Shown: positions 13,375 through 25,700 of the stretch, in pieces
Layout of the letters: each line of letters opens with the position of its first letter
Position numbering within the stretch: position 1 is the first letter of the stretch
Source: Archivesica marissinica
Lineage: Eukaryota > Mollusca > Bivalvia > Venerida > Vesicomyidae
NCBI GenBank assembly: GCA_014843695.1
Contig: CM026390.1
Location: forward strand, 100,703,200-100,767,199
Reading direction: 5' to 3'
DNA length: 64,000 bases
Position numbers and translations under genes: made by a program
The notes under the pieces: generated by a model
Databases searched by the model: none
What the model was told of the DNA's origin: nothing
What the model saw: the letters and a program-made list of their open reading frames with translations, nothing else

Positions 13375-15105
13375 TTACAGGCGGTAAGGAGTATTCGCCC
13401 ATTCTTCGACATTATTGTTCCAGTCCTCTGTTTCGTATCTATGTCTCCATTCATTAGACCCGTCCATACTGTTCTTCGCGTCGTCATCGTAGGTGTAATC
13501 GTCTCTGTTGTCATTTGTGTTGCGTCTGGGTCTACGTCTTTCCCGTCTATTTTGTCCGTATTGTCTTTCCCACTCCGGCCTCCGTAACCATTTCCGGACT
13601 GTGATATTATCGGGCCAGAAGCGGTCTGATTGCACCTTATGTTCGTCAGTATATGGAATGTTAATCCTTGCCGAGGACCCATAGCGACCAGTATACATAT
13701 TAATATTAGACACATAAACACCTGCGTATTTAAGGAAGTCATATATGTCTTTTTCACATACATCACGATCAATGTTTCCAACAAAATAAGACACCGTTTT
13801 CTTCCTTCTTACGGCGGTGAATCTATCTCGTGTTGACCTCTCAGTTTCTAATGTACCTGTTTGGTTTTGCGATTCAGTGTTAGGAACGAACTGCACAGTT
13901 TTGCGGTCATGCTTATGGTTGCCGCTTGTTATGTTGCTATACGAATGGCTTGGAGGTATGCACGTGGACGATTCACCAAGTATTTCAGTGGAATTCAATT
14001 TCTGGCTATTGTCGTTTAAATTACAACTTACTGGTGGACTGTAATAGGTAGGATCAGTGCTATTTACCATGGATGATCTCGGTATAGTTGCTTTCGGTGG
14101 TCGGACGTCCAACGTCTGTGGGTTAGGTTCAATAGACTTAATTGGTTCAGTGCCAGCCATATATATACGTGTAGTGTCAGTTTTTGGCTGTTGCTGCTGA
14201 GTAGATGTTCCCACCTCGGGTGATGTGTCTATCCGATTTTGAACGCTATCGGAATAGGTACGAATACTTGTCGCCATGTTGTGTGGTAGCTGATGAGTTG
14301 CTGCAATTGCGTCATTGAACTTTTTGTTCATTATGCCGACGGAAGAGCTCAACGTGGAAATGTTCGTTTGTAGGTTTTCTATTTTTCCTCGGGCAGTAGT
14401 ATCGGGACTTCTACTGAGTACACTATTAACTTTTGCATGTATGATATGAAGATTGTTTGACATAGTCTTTGTATCATTGTACATTTCACTTATTAGCGCA
14501 GAGTTCTTGGCTTGACCGGTGCTGATTGCCGAAATATCTGCTTGAATTTTAAAGATCATAGCAGAAAGATCTATAGCTCTAAATTGATCCTTGGACAGCG
14601 GTTCGTCATCGTCGATCCTCGGATGGGTGTCTTCATGAATAGTGTCATCAATTATGTAAGCTGTAGAGAATACATCATTTATTTCCTTAGTGCGAGATCC
14701 GTTGATAAATGACATTAGAACGTAACAATCATTAGCACATTTTTCAATTTTTGTACCTGTGGCAGAATTCCTCCTATTTACAAGTCTTGCATCTGGGCAT
14801 TCGGGGAATCCACTTGCCCTTTCCGACAGCCTTATCCGATAGTCGTTGACCCTTTCATAATCGTGTGAGCACAGCTTGAGCAATTCTGTAGCATATTGCT
14901 CTTTAGGAAGACCGTTTAACCCAGTATCAATATCTTGATAGAACTGTTGGGGTCTATGTGCCTGTGAAAAATCTGCATAGTCAGAATCGTAGCTGCTTAA
15001 ACTAAGCAAATCGTCCGTTTTCTCCTTTTTAATGTTCAATAGTTTTTCGTTCACCAATGTCTTGGGGCTAGTTTCGTCAATGTCAAACTTGACCCTCTCA
15101 GCCAT
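13375..15105 (-). CDS. LINE ORF1: nucleic-acid-binding protein
   Basis: A 576-residue protein preceding ORF2, the usual place of the RNA-binding ORF1 protein that forms the retrotransposon particle. Visible parts are an acidic and polar N-terminal half, a short heptad-like helical stretch near 245-275, a Ser/Thr/Pro/Gln-rich linker, and an RRM-like segment from about 437 to 505 (begins SYFVGNID, ends FWPDNITVRKW). A strongly basic tail follows (RRERRRPRR), then an Asp-rich C-terminus. The SSARI/FWP type of segment recurs in ORF1 proteins of other invertebrate LINEs, as I recall. No zinc knuckle is seen. The chosen start has a good context (A at -3, G at +4). The function is inferred from position and this domain, not from a database match. 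Confidence 0.88.
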   Translation of the reverse strand: MAERVKFDIDETSPKTLVNEKLLNIKKEKTDDLLSLSSYDSDYADFSQAHRPQQFYQDIDTGLNGLPKEQYATELLKLCSHDYERVNDYRIRLSERASGFPECPDARLVNRRNSATGTKIEKCANDCYVLMSFINGSRTKEINDVFSTAYIIDDTIHEDTHPRIDDDEPLSKDQFRAIDLSAMIFKIQADISAISTGQAKNSALISEMYNDTKTMSNNLHIIHAKVNSVLSRSPDTTARGKIENLQTNISTLSSSVGIMNKKFNDAIAATHQLPHNMATSIRTYSDSVQNRIDTSPEVGTSTQQQQPKTDTTRIYMAGTEPIKSIEPNPQTLDVRPPKATIPRSSMVNSTDPTYYSPPVSCNLNDNSQKLNSTEILGESSTCIPPSHSYSNITSGNHKHDRKTVQFVPNTESQNQTGTLETERSTRDRFTAVRRKKTVSYFVGNIDRDVCEKDIYDFLKYAGVYVSNINMYTGRYGSSARINIPYTDEHKVQSDRFWPDNITVRKWLRRPEWERQYGQNRRERRRPRRNTNDNRDDYTYDDDAKNSMDGSNEWRHRYETEDWNNNVEEWANTPYRL

Positions 15106-15462
15106 GGTTAATCTTAGTTACAGTTATAATAGTTATTAGATTTGCTAATACATAGCCAGAGGCAACACAGCTACATACAAATCAGCGAAACAAGTTTCGA
15201 TGAACACAATGGTGATCATAATATTCACTATACTTTATCCTCTATTGTTTTCAGTGTTTTATATCATAACTCCTTAATTACGCTTTAAATTAGTTATTAA
15301 AGTCCAAATATGTGAGTAGCATACAGTCACGATGATTTTAGTATAATTTAAATCCAATAGCTATCACGAAAACATTATATAATCCATGATTTTATAGATC
15401 ACAAATTTGACACGTCTTGTCAACACCACACGTCTTGTCAACACCACACGTATTGAACACCG
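15106..15462 (-). promoter_or_regulatory. LINE 5' UTR with 18-bp terminal tandem repeats (probable internal promoter)
   Basis: A 357-bp region between the ORF1 start and the satellite. Its outer end, which is the element's 5' terminus, holds two exact copies of an 18-bp unit (15413-15430 and 15431-15448) plus a shortened third (15449-15462). LINEs must carry their own promoter downstream of the transcription start, so this region is the candidate. I recognise no specific initiator motif. Confidence 0.6.
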
Positions 15463-18400
15463 TAAATAAACCATGCCATGATATAAGATATAGCATACCA
15501 GAGATAAGATAAACTGTAATAAATAAACCATACCATGATATAAGATATAGCATACCAGAGATAAGATAAACTGTAATAAATAAACCATACCATGATATAA
15601 GATATAGCATACCGGAGATAAGATAAACTGTAATAAATAAACCATGCCATGATATAAGATATAGCATACCGGAGATAAATAAGATAAACTGTAATAAATA
15701 AACCATGCCATGATATAAGATATAGCATACCGGAGATACAGAGTAAGATAAACTGTAATAAATAAACCATGCCATGATATAAGATATAGCATACCGGAGA
15801 TACAGCAAGTTAAGATAAACTGTAATAAATAAACCATGCCATGATATAAGATATAGCATACCGGAGATAAGATAAACTGTAATAAATAAACCATGCCATG
15901 ATATAAGATATAGCATACCAGAGATAAGATAAACTGTAATAAATAAACCATGCCATGATATAAGATATAGCATACCAGAGATAAGATAAACTGTAATAAA
16001 TAAACCATACCATGATATAAGATATAGCATACCAGAGATAAGATAAACTGTAATAAATAAACCATGCCATGATATAAGATATAGCATACCAGAGATAAGA
16101 TAAACTGTAATAAATAAACCATACCATGATATAAGATATAGCATACCGGAGATAAGATAAACTGTAATAAATAAACCATACCATGATATAAGATATAGCA
16201 TACCGGAGATAAGATAAACTGTAATAAATAAACCATGCCATGATATAAGATATAGCATACCGGAGATAAGATAAACTGTAATAAATAAACCATACCATGA
16301 TATAAGATATAGCATACCAGAGATAAGATAAACTGTAATAAATAAACCATACCATGATATAAGATATAGCATACCGGAGATAAGATAAACTGTAATAAAT
16401 AAACCATACCATGATATAAGATATAGCATACCGGAGATAAGATAAACTGTAATAAATAAACCATGCCATGATATAAGATATAGCATACCGGAGATACAGC
16501 AAGTTAAGATAAACTGTAATAAATAAACCATGCCATGATATAAGATATAGCATACCGGAGATAAGATAAACTGTAATAAATAAACCATGCCATGATATAA
16601 GATATAGCATACCAGAGATAAGATAAACTGTAATAAATAAACCATGCCATGATATAAGATATAGCATACCGGAGATACAGCAAGTTAAGATAAACTGTAA
16701 TAAATAAACCATACCATGATATAAGATATAGCATACCAGAGATAAGATAAACTGTAATAAATAAACCATGCCATGATATAAGATATAGCATACCGGAGAT
16801 ACAGCAATAAGATAAACTGTAATAAATAAACCATACCATGATATAAGATATAGCATACCGGAGATAAGATAAACTGTAATAAATAAACCATGCCATGATA
16901 TAAGATATAGCATACCGGAGATAAGATAAACTGTAATAAATAAACCATACCATGATATAAGATATAGCATACCAGAGATAAGATAAACTGTAATAAATAA
17001 ACCATACCATGATATAAGATATAGCATACCGGAGATACAGCAAGTTAAGATAAACTGTAATAAATAAACCATGCCATGATATAAGATATAGCATACCGGA
17101 GATACAGCAAGTTAAGATAAACTGTAATAAATAAACCATGCCATGATATAAGATATAGCATACCGGAGATACAGCAAGTTAAGATAAACTGTAATAAATA
17201 AACCATACCATGATATAAGATATAGCATACCGGAGATAAGATAAACTGTAATAAATAAACCATACCATGATATAAGATATAGCATACCAGAGATAAGATA
17301 AACTGTAATAAATAAACCATACCATGATATAAGATATAGCATACCGGAGATACAGCAAGTTAAGATAAACTGTAATAAATAAACCATGCCATGATATAAG
17401 ATATAGCATACCGGAGATACAGAGTTAAGATAAACTGTAATAAATAAACCATGCCATGATATAAGATATAGCATACCGGAGATACAGCAAGTTAAGATAA
17501 ACTGTAATAAATAAACCATACCATGATATAAGATATAGCATACCGGAGATAAGATAAACTGTAATAAATAAACCATGCCATGATATAAGATATAGCATAC
17601 CAGAGATAAGATAAACTGTAATAAATAAACCATACCATGATATAAGATATAGCATACCGGAGATAAGATAAACTGTAATAAATAAACCATACCATGATAT
17701 AAGATATAGCATACCAGAGATAAGATAAACTGTAATAAATAAACCATACCATGATATAAGATATAGCATACCGGAGATACAGCAAGTTAAGATAAACTGT
17801 AATAAATAAACCATGCCATGATATAAGATATAGCATACCGGAGATAAGATAAACTGTAATAAATAAACCATACCATGATATAAGATATAGCATACCAGAG
17901 ATAAGATAAACTGTAATAAATAAACCATACCATGATATAAGATATAGCATACCAGAGATAAGATAAACTGTAATAAATAAACCATACCATGATATAAGAT
18001 ATAGCATACCAGAGATAAGATAAACTGTAATAAATAAACCATACCATGATATAAGATATAGCATACCGGAGATAAGATAAACTGTAATAAATAAACCATG
18101 CCATGATATAAGATATAGCATACCGGAGATAAGATAAACTGTAATAAATAAACCATACCATGATATAAGATATAGCATACCAGAGATAAGATAAACTGTA
18201 ATAAATAAACCATGCCATGATATAAGATATAGCATACCGGAGATACAGCAAGTTAAGATAAACTGTAATAAATAAACCATGCCATGATATAAGATATAGC
18301 ATACCGGAGATACAGCAAGTTAAGATAAACTGTAATAAATAAACCATGCCATGATATAAGATATAGCATACCGGAGATAAGATAAACTGTAATAAATAAA

Positions 18401-21400
18401 CCATACCATGATATAAGATATAGCATACCGGAGATAAGATAAACTGTAATAAATAAACCATGCCATGATATAAGATATAGCATACCAGAGATAAGATAAA
18501 CTGTAATAAATAAACCATACCATGATATAAGATATAGCATACCGGAGATACAGAGTTAAGATAAACTGTAATAAATAAACCATACCATGATATAAGATAT
18601 AGCATACCGGAGATAGAGATAAACTGTAATAAATAAACCATGCCATGATATAAGATATAGCATACCGGAGATACAGCAAGTTAAGATAAACTGTAATAAA
18701 TAAACCATGCCATGATATAAGATATAGCATACCGGAGATAAGATAAACTGTAATAAATAAACCATACCATGATATAAGATATAGCATACCGGAGATAAGA
18801 TAAACTGTAATAAATAAACCATGCCATGATATAAGATATAGCATACCGGAGATACAGGTTAAGATAAACTGTAATAAATAAACCATACCATGATATAAGA
18901 TATAGCATACCGGAGATAAGATAAACTGTAATAAATAAACCATGCCATGATATAAGATATAGCATACCGGAGATAAGATAAACTGTAATAAATAAACCAT
19001 ACCATGATATAAGATATAGCATACCGGAGATAAGATAAACTGTAATAAATAAACCATACCATGATATAAGATATAGCATACCGGAGATAAGATAAACTGT
19101 AATAAATAAACCATACCATGATATAAGATATAGCATACCAGAGATAAGATAAACTGTAATAAATAAACCATGCCATGATATAAGATATAGCATACCGGAG
19201 ATAAGATAAACTGTAATAAATAAACCATGCCATGATATAAGATATAGCATACCAGAGATACAGCAAGTTAAGATAAACTGTAATAAATAAACCATACCAT
19301 GATATAAGATATAGCATACCGGAGATACAGCAAGTTAAGATAAACTGTAATAAATAAACCATACCATGATATAAGATATAGCATACCGGAGATACAGCAA
19401 GTTAAGATAAACTGTAATAAATAAACCATACCATGATATAAGATATAGCATACCGGAGATAAGATAAACTGTAATAAATAAACCATGCCATGATATAAGA
19501 TATAGCATACCGGAGATAAGATAAACTGTAATAAATAAACCATGCCATGATATAAGATATAGCATACCAGAGATACAGAAGTTAAGATAAACTGTAATAA
19601 ATAAACCATGCCATGATATAAGATATAGCATACCGGAGATAAGATAAACTGTAATAAATAAACCATACCATGATATAAGATATAGCATACCAGAGATACA
19701 GCAAGTTAAGATAAACTGTAATAAATAAACCATACCATGATATAAGATATAGCATACCGGAGATAAGATAAACTGTAATAAATAAACCATACCATGATAT
19801 AAGATATAGCATACCGGAGATAAGATAAACTGTAATAAATAAACCATACCATGATATAATATAGCATACCGAGATAAGATAAACTGTAATAAATAAACCA
19901 TCATGATATAAGATATAGCATACCGGAGATAAGATAAACTGTAATAAATAAACCATACCATGATATAAGATATAGCATACCGGAGATAAGATAAACTGTA
20001 ATAAATAAACCATACCATGATATAAGATATAGCATACCGGAGATAAGATAAACTGTAATAAATAAACCATGCCATGATATAAGATATAGCATACCAGAGA
20101 TACAGCAAGTTAAGATAAACTGTAATAAATAAACCATGCCATGATATAAGATATAGCATACCGGAGATAAGATAAACTGTAATAAATAAACCATACCATG
20201 ATATAAGATATAGCATACCGGAGATAAGATAAACTGTAATAAATAAACCATGCCATGATATAAGATATAGCATACCAGAGATACAGCAAGTTAAGATAAA
20301 CTGTAATAAATAAACCATGCCATGATATAAGATATAGCATACCGGAGATAAGATAAACTGTAATAAATAAACCATACCATGATATAAGATATAGCATACC
20401 AGAGATAAGATAAACTGTAATAAATAAACCATACCATGATATAAGATATAGCATACCGGAGATAAGATAAACTGTAATAAATAAACCATACCATGATATA
20501 AGATATAGCATACCGGAGATAAGATAAACTGTAATAAATAAACCATACCATGATATAAGATATAGCATACCGGAGATAAGATAAACTGTAATAAATAAAC
20601 CATGCCATGATATAAGATATAGCATACCAGAGATACAGCAAGTTAAGATAAACTGTAATAAATAAACCATGCCATGATATAAGATATAGCATACCAGAGA
20701 TAAGATAAACTGTAATAAATAAACCATACCATGATATAAGATATAGCATACCAGAGATAAGATAAACTGTAATAAATAAACCATACCATGATATAAGATA
20801 TAGCATACCGGAGATAAGATAAACTGTAATAAATAAACCATGCCATGATATAAGATATAGCATACCAGAGATACAGCAAGTTAAGATAAACTGTAATAAA
20901 TAAACCATGCCATGATATAAGATATAGCATACCAGAGATAAGATAAACTGTAATAAATAAACCATACCATGATATAAGATATAGCATACCAGAGATAAGA
21001 TAAACTGTAATAAATAAACCATGCCATGATATAAGATATAGCATACCGGAGATAAGATAAACTGTAATAAATAAACCATGCCATGATATAAGATATAGCA
21101 TACCAGAGATACAGCAAGTTAAGATAAACTGTAATAAATAAACCATACCATGATATAAGATATAGCATACCGGAGATACAGCAAGTTAAGATACACTGTA
21201 ATAAATAAACCATACCATGATATAAGATATAGCATACCGGAGATAAGATAAACTGTAATAAATAAACCATGCCATGATACAAGATATAGCATACCGGAGA
21301 TAAGATAAACTGTAATAAATAAACCATGCCATGATATAAGATATAGCATACCAGAGATACAGCAAGTTAAGATAAACTGTAATAAATAAACCATGCCATG

Positions 21401-22673
21401 ATATAAGATATAGCATACCGGAGATAAGATAAACTGTAATAAATAAACCATACCATGATATAAGATATAGCATACCAGAGATACAGCAAGTTAAGATAAA
21501 CTGTAATAAATAAACCATACCATGATATAAGATATAGCATACCAGAGATACAGCAAGTTAAGATAAACTGTAATAAATAAACCATACCATGATATAAGAT
21601 ATAGCATACCGGAGATAAGATAAACTGTAATAAATAAACCATACCATGATATAAGATATAGCATACCGGAGATAAGATAAACTGTAATAAATAAACCATG
21701 CCATGATATAAGATATAGCATACCGGAGATAAGATAAACTGTAATAAATAAACCATACCATGATATAAGATATAGCATACCGGAGATAAGATAAACTGTA
21801 ATAAATAAACCATACCATGATATAAGATATAGCATACCGGAGATCAGATAAACTGTAATAAATAAACCATACCATGATATAAGATATAGCATACCAGAGA
21901 TAAGATAAACTGTAATAAATAAACCATGCCATGATATAAGATATAGCATACCGGAGATAAGATAAACTGTAATAAATAAACCATGCCATGATATAAGATA
22001 TAGCATACCAGAGATAAGATAAACTGTAATAAATAAACCATGCCATGATATAAGATATAGCATACCAGAGATAAGATAAACTGTAATAAATAAACCATAC
22101 CATGATATAAGATATAGCATACCGGAGATACAGCAAGTTAAGATAAACTGTAATAAATAAACCATGCCATGATATAAGATATAGCATACCAGAGATACAG
22201 CAAGTTAAGATAAACTGTAATAAATAAACCATGCCATGATATAAGATATAGCATACCAGAGATAAGATAAACTGTAATAAATAAACCATGCCATGATATA
22301 AGATATAGCATACCAGAGATACAGCAAGTTAAGATAAACTGTAATAAATAAACCATACCATGATATAAGATATAGCATACCGGAGATACAGCAAGTTAAG
22401 ATAAACTGTAATAAATAAACCATACCATGATATAAGATATAGCATACCGGAGATACAGCAAGTTAAGATAAACTGTAATAAATAAACCATGCCATGATAT
22501 AAGATATAGCATACCGGAGATAAGATAAACTGTAATAAATAAACCATGCCATGATATAAGATATAGCATACCGGAGATACAGCAAGCTAAGATAAACTGT
22601 AATAAATAAACCATGCCATGATATAAGATATAGCATACCAGAGATAAGATAAACTGTAATAAATAAACCATAC
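15463..22673. repeat. 57/67-bp satellite array, right block
   Basis: Same family as 1-9630, about 123 copies. It ends exactly at the 5' splice site of alpha-mannosidase exon 6a: the intron's first bases (gtatggtttatttattacag on minus) are the start of a repeat unit. The 67-bp form is scattered among 57-bp units and becomes frequent towards the exon (19-22.6 kb). Confidence 0.97.
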
Positions 22674-22771
22674 CATTATAGGTTCATCCTTGCAAAACTG
22701 GTCAAAGCAAAAACCCTGTGGAGGTTGGTACATATTAGGCAGAACCCCAGTGAAAAGATCAGCTTTCTTGC
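22674..22771 (-). CDS. MAN2B1: Alpha-mannosidase exon 6a (second of two alternative exons)
   Basis: 98 nt, phase 1 in, phase 0 out. It encodes [20 protein letters not shown] then [12 protein letters not shown]. Acceptor gtttcag|GCAAG, donor AATG|gtatgg. The donor is inferred from the exact length match with exon 6b. The intron side is the first unit of the 57-bp satellite. It is closer to the vertebrate sequence at TGVLPN, whereas 6b keeps NGY. Its Cys-x4-Cys pair is conserved. It is too short and too embedded to be seen by ORF length alone. Confidence 0.87.
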
Positions 22772-25700
22772 CTGAAACATTGCCATTTGCTTTGACTTAT
22801 CACATTTAACAGTGAGATGCACAGCCAGACATAAGCTCCAGAAGCAAGGGGTTCAGTGTTACTTTAGTAATTTCAGTCCCGTAAATGAATTTGTGAAAAA
22901 GATGGTAAATTTTGGGGCAAAGTATAAGTAGTTGCAATGGGAATTGTGGCATTTACCAACCATTCTATGTTTGAAATTATCCCTTCTTTGTATTGGAAGT
23001 ATCCCTGCTGGATCAGAAAACTGATGCACCTGTGTGGGACATGCTCAACAGCAGTTAAATGTTAGTGCACCTGTGTGGGACATGCTCAACAGCAGTTAAA
23101 TTTTAGTGCACCTGTGTGGGATATGCTCAACAGCAGTTAAATGTTAGTGCACCTGTGTGGGGTATGCTCAACAGCAGTTAAATGTTAGTGCACCTGTGTG
23201 GGATATGCTCAACAGCAGTTAAATCTTGGTGCACCTGTGTGGGGTATGCTCAACAGCAGTTAAATCTTGGTGCACCTGTGTGGGACATGTTGAATAGCTG
23301 TTAAATCTTGGTGCACCTGTGGGACATGCTCAACAGCAGTTAAATCTTGGTGCACCTGTGTGGGATATGCTGAATAGCTCTTAAATCTTGGTGCACCCTG
23401 TGTGGGATATGCTGAACAGCAGTTAAATCTTGGTGCACCTGTGTGGGACATGCTGAATAGTAGTTAAATCTTGGTGCACCCTGTGTGGGATATGGTGAAT
23501 AGCAGTTAAATCTTGGTGCACCCTGTGTGGGATATGCTGAATAGCTGTTAAATCTTGCATGTGACCTTTTTTATCAAAGTATTTATTCAATGATGTTTCA
23601 AGAATGTTATGTCTGGCTATGCATTAATAGATATGAAGGGTGTTCTGCTGATCCACCCCTCTAAAATTGCCTCTATTGCAAAACTACTGTATCTGTATAA
23701 AAATAAAGAATGTATACAACAGTTTCACGATTAGTTCTCAATATAAAGCATAGTAAACTAATGGCCACTGATAGACAAAACATCTAGGACAGAGGAAGTA
23801 TGGCTGTTATAGTACACAGGGAGGTGGATGCTGTATGGAAGTCTGGCTGTTATAGTACACAGGGAGGTGGATGCGGTATGGAAGACTGGCAGTTATAGTA
23901 CACAGGGAGGTGGATGCTCTATGGAATGCTGGCTGTTATAGTACACAGGGAGGTGGATGCTCTATGGAATGCTGGCTGTTATAGTACACAGGGAGGTGGA
24001 TGCTGTATGGAAGTCTGGCTGTTATAGTACACAGGGAGGTGGATGCTGTATGGAAGTCTGGCTGTTATAGTACACAGGGAGGTGGATGCGTTATGGACGT
24101 CTGGCTGTTATAGTACACAGGGAGGTGGATGCTGTATGGAAGTCTGGGTGTTATAGTACACAGGGAGGTGGATGCTCTATGGAATGCTGGCTGTTATAGT
24201 ACACAGGGAGGTGGATGCTGTATGGAAGTATGGCTGTGATAGTACACAGGGAGGTGGATGCTCTATGGAAGTATGGCTGTTATAGTACACAGGGAGGTGG
24301 ATGCTCTATGGAAGACTGGCTGTTATAGTACACAGGGAGGTGGATGCTGTATGGAAGGCTGGCTGTTACAGTACACAGGGAGGTGGATGCTCTATGGAAT
24401 GCTGGCTGTTATAGTACGCATGGAGGTGGATGCTGTATGGAAGTCTGGCTGTTATAGTACACAGGGAGGTGGATGCTCTATGGAACGCTGGCTGTTATAG
24501 TACACAGGGAGGTGGATGCTGTATGGCTGTTATAGTACACAGGGAGGTGGATGCTGTATGGAAGTATGGCTGTTATAGTACACAGGGAGGTGGGTGCTGT
24601 ATGGAAGTGTGGCTGTTATAGTACACAGGGAGGTGGATGCTGTATGGAAGTGTGGCTGTTATAGTACACAGGGAGGTGGATGCTCTATGGAAGTCTGGCT
24701 GTTATAGTACACAGGGAGGTGGATGCTCTATGGAAGTCTGGCTGTTATAGTACACAGGGAGGTGGATGCTGTATGGAAGTCTGGCTGTTATAGTACACAG
24801 GGAGGTGGATGCTCTATGGAAGTCTGGCTGTTATAGTACACAGGGAGGTGGATGCTCTATGGAAGTCTGGCTGTTATAGTACACAGGGAGGTGGATGCTG
24901 TATGGAAGTCTGGCTGTTATAGTACACAGGGAGGTGGATGCTCTATGGAAGTCTGGCTGTTATAGTACACAGGGAGGTGGATGCTCTATGGAAGTCTGGC
25001 TGTTATAGTACACAGGGAGGTGGATGCTGTCTGGAAGTCTGGCTGTTATAGTACACAGGGAGGTGGATGCTGTATGGAAGTCTGGCTGTTATATATAGAA
25101 GCATCAAATTCTGTTACTGTGAGGTGAATACTCCATGGTCTTAGCAGTAGTACCAAAGTAAGATACAGGAAGGGTGTGCTACAAGGGAGGATACAGGAAC
25201 GGAGTGCTACAAGGGAGGATACAGGAAGGGTGTGCTACAAGGGAGGATACAGGGACGGAGTGCTACAAGGGAGGATACAGGAAGGGTGTGCTACAAGGGA
25301 GGATACAGGGACAGAGTGCTACAAGGGAGGATACAGGGATGGAGTGCTACAAGGGAGGATACAGGAAGGGTGTGCTACAAGGGAGGATACAGGGATGGAG
25401 TGCTACAAGAGAGGATACAGGAAGGGTGTGCTACAAGGGAGGATACAGGGATGGAGTGCTACAAGAGAGAATACAGGGAGGGAGTTCTCCAATGGTAGAT
25501 ATAGTGAGGGAGTGCTACAAGGGAGGATATAGGGAGGGAGTGCTACAAGGGAGGATACAGGGAGGGAGTGCTACAAGGGAGGATACAGGGAGGGAGAGCT
25601 ACAAGGGAGGATACTGAGAGGGAGTGCTATAACTGGCTGTAGTCTGGATTAGTTGCAATTTACCTGCACTGGATCGTCGCCACAGAATAGATCAAAACAG

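Larger units (their letters stand above)
9631..15462 (-). mobile_element. Full-length APE-type LINE (non-LTR retrotransposon) inserted in the satellite
   Basis: A 5.8-kb element on the minus strand, flanked on both sides by the 57-bp satellite. In order it has a 5' region with short tandem repeats (15106-15462), ORF1 (576 codons), a 37-nt spacer region including the ORF1 stop, ORF2 (1154 codons, endonuclease plus reverse transcriptase) and a ~240-bp 3' UTR. The 3' UTR carries AATAAA (9645-9650) and ends in a short TCAG-type tail (9631-9641) rather than poly(A). Both ORFs are uninterrupted, which implies a young insertion. No target-site duplication is visible. About 14 bp of the satellite unit appear missing between the flanks. 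The domain order fits the I/Jockey/CR1 group, but I cannot fix the clade without a tree. Confidence 0.93.

Noticed and set aside
10495..14712. Plus-strand ORFs opposite the LINE
   Set aside because: Shadows of ORF1 and ORF2 on the other strand, with no conserved motifs.
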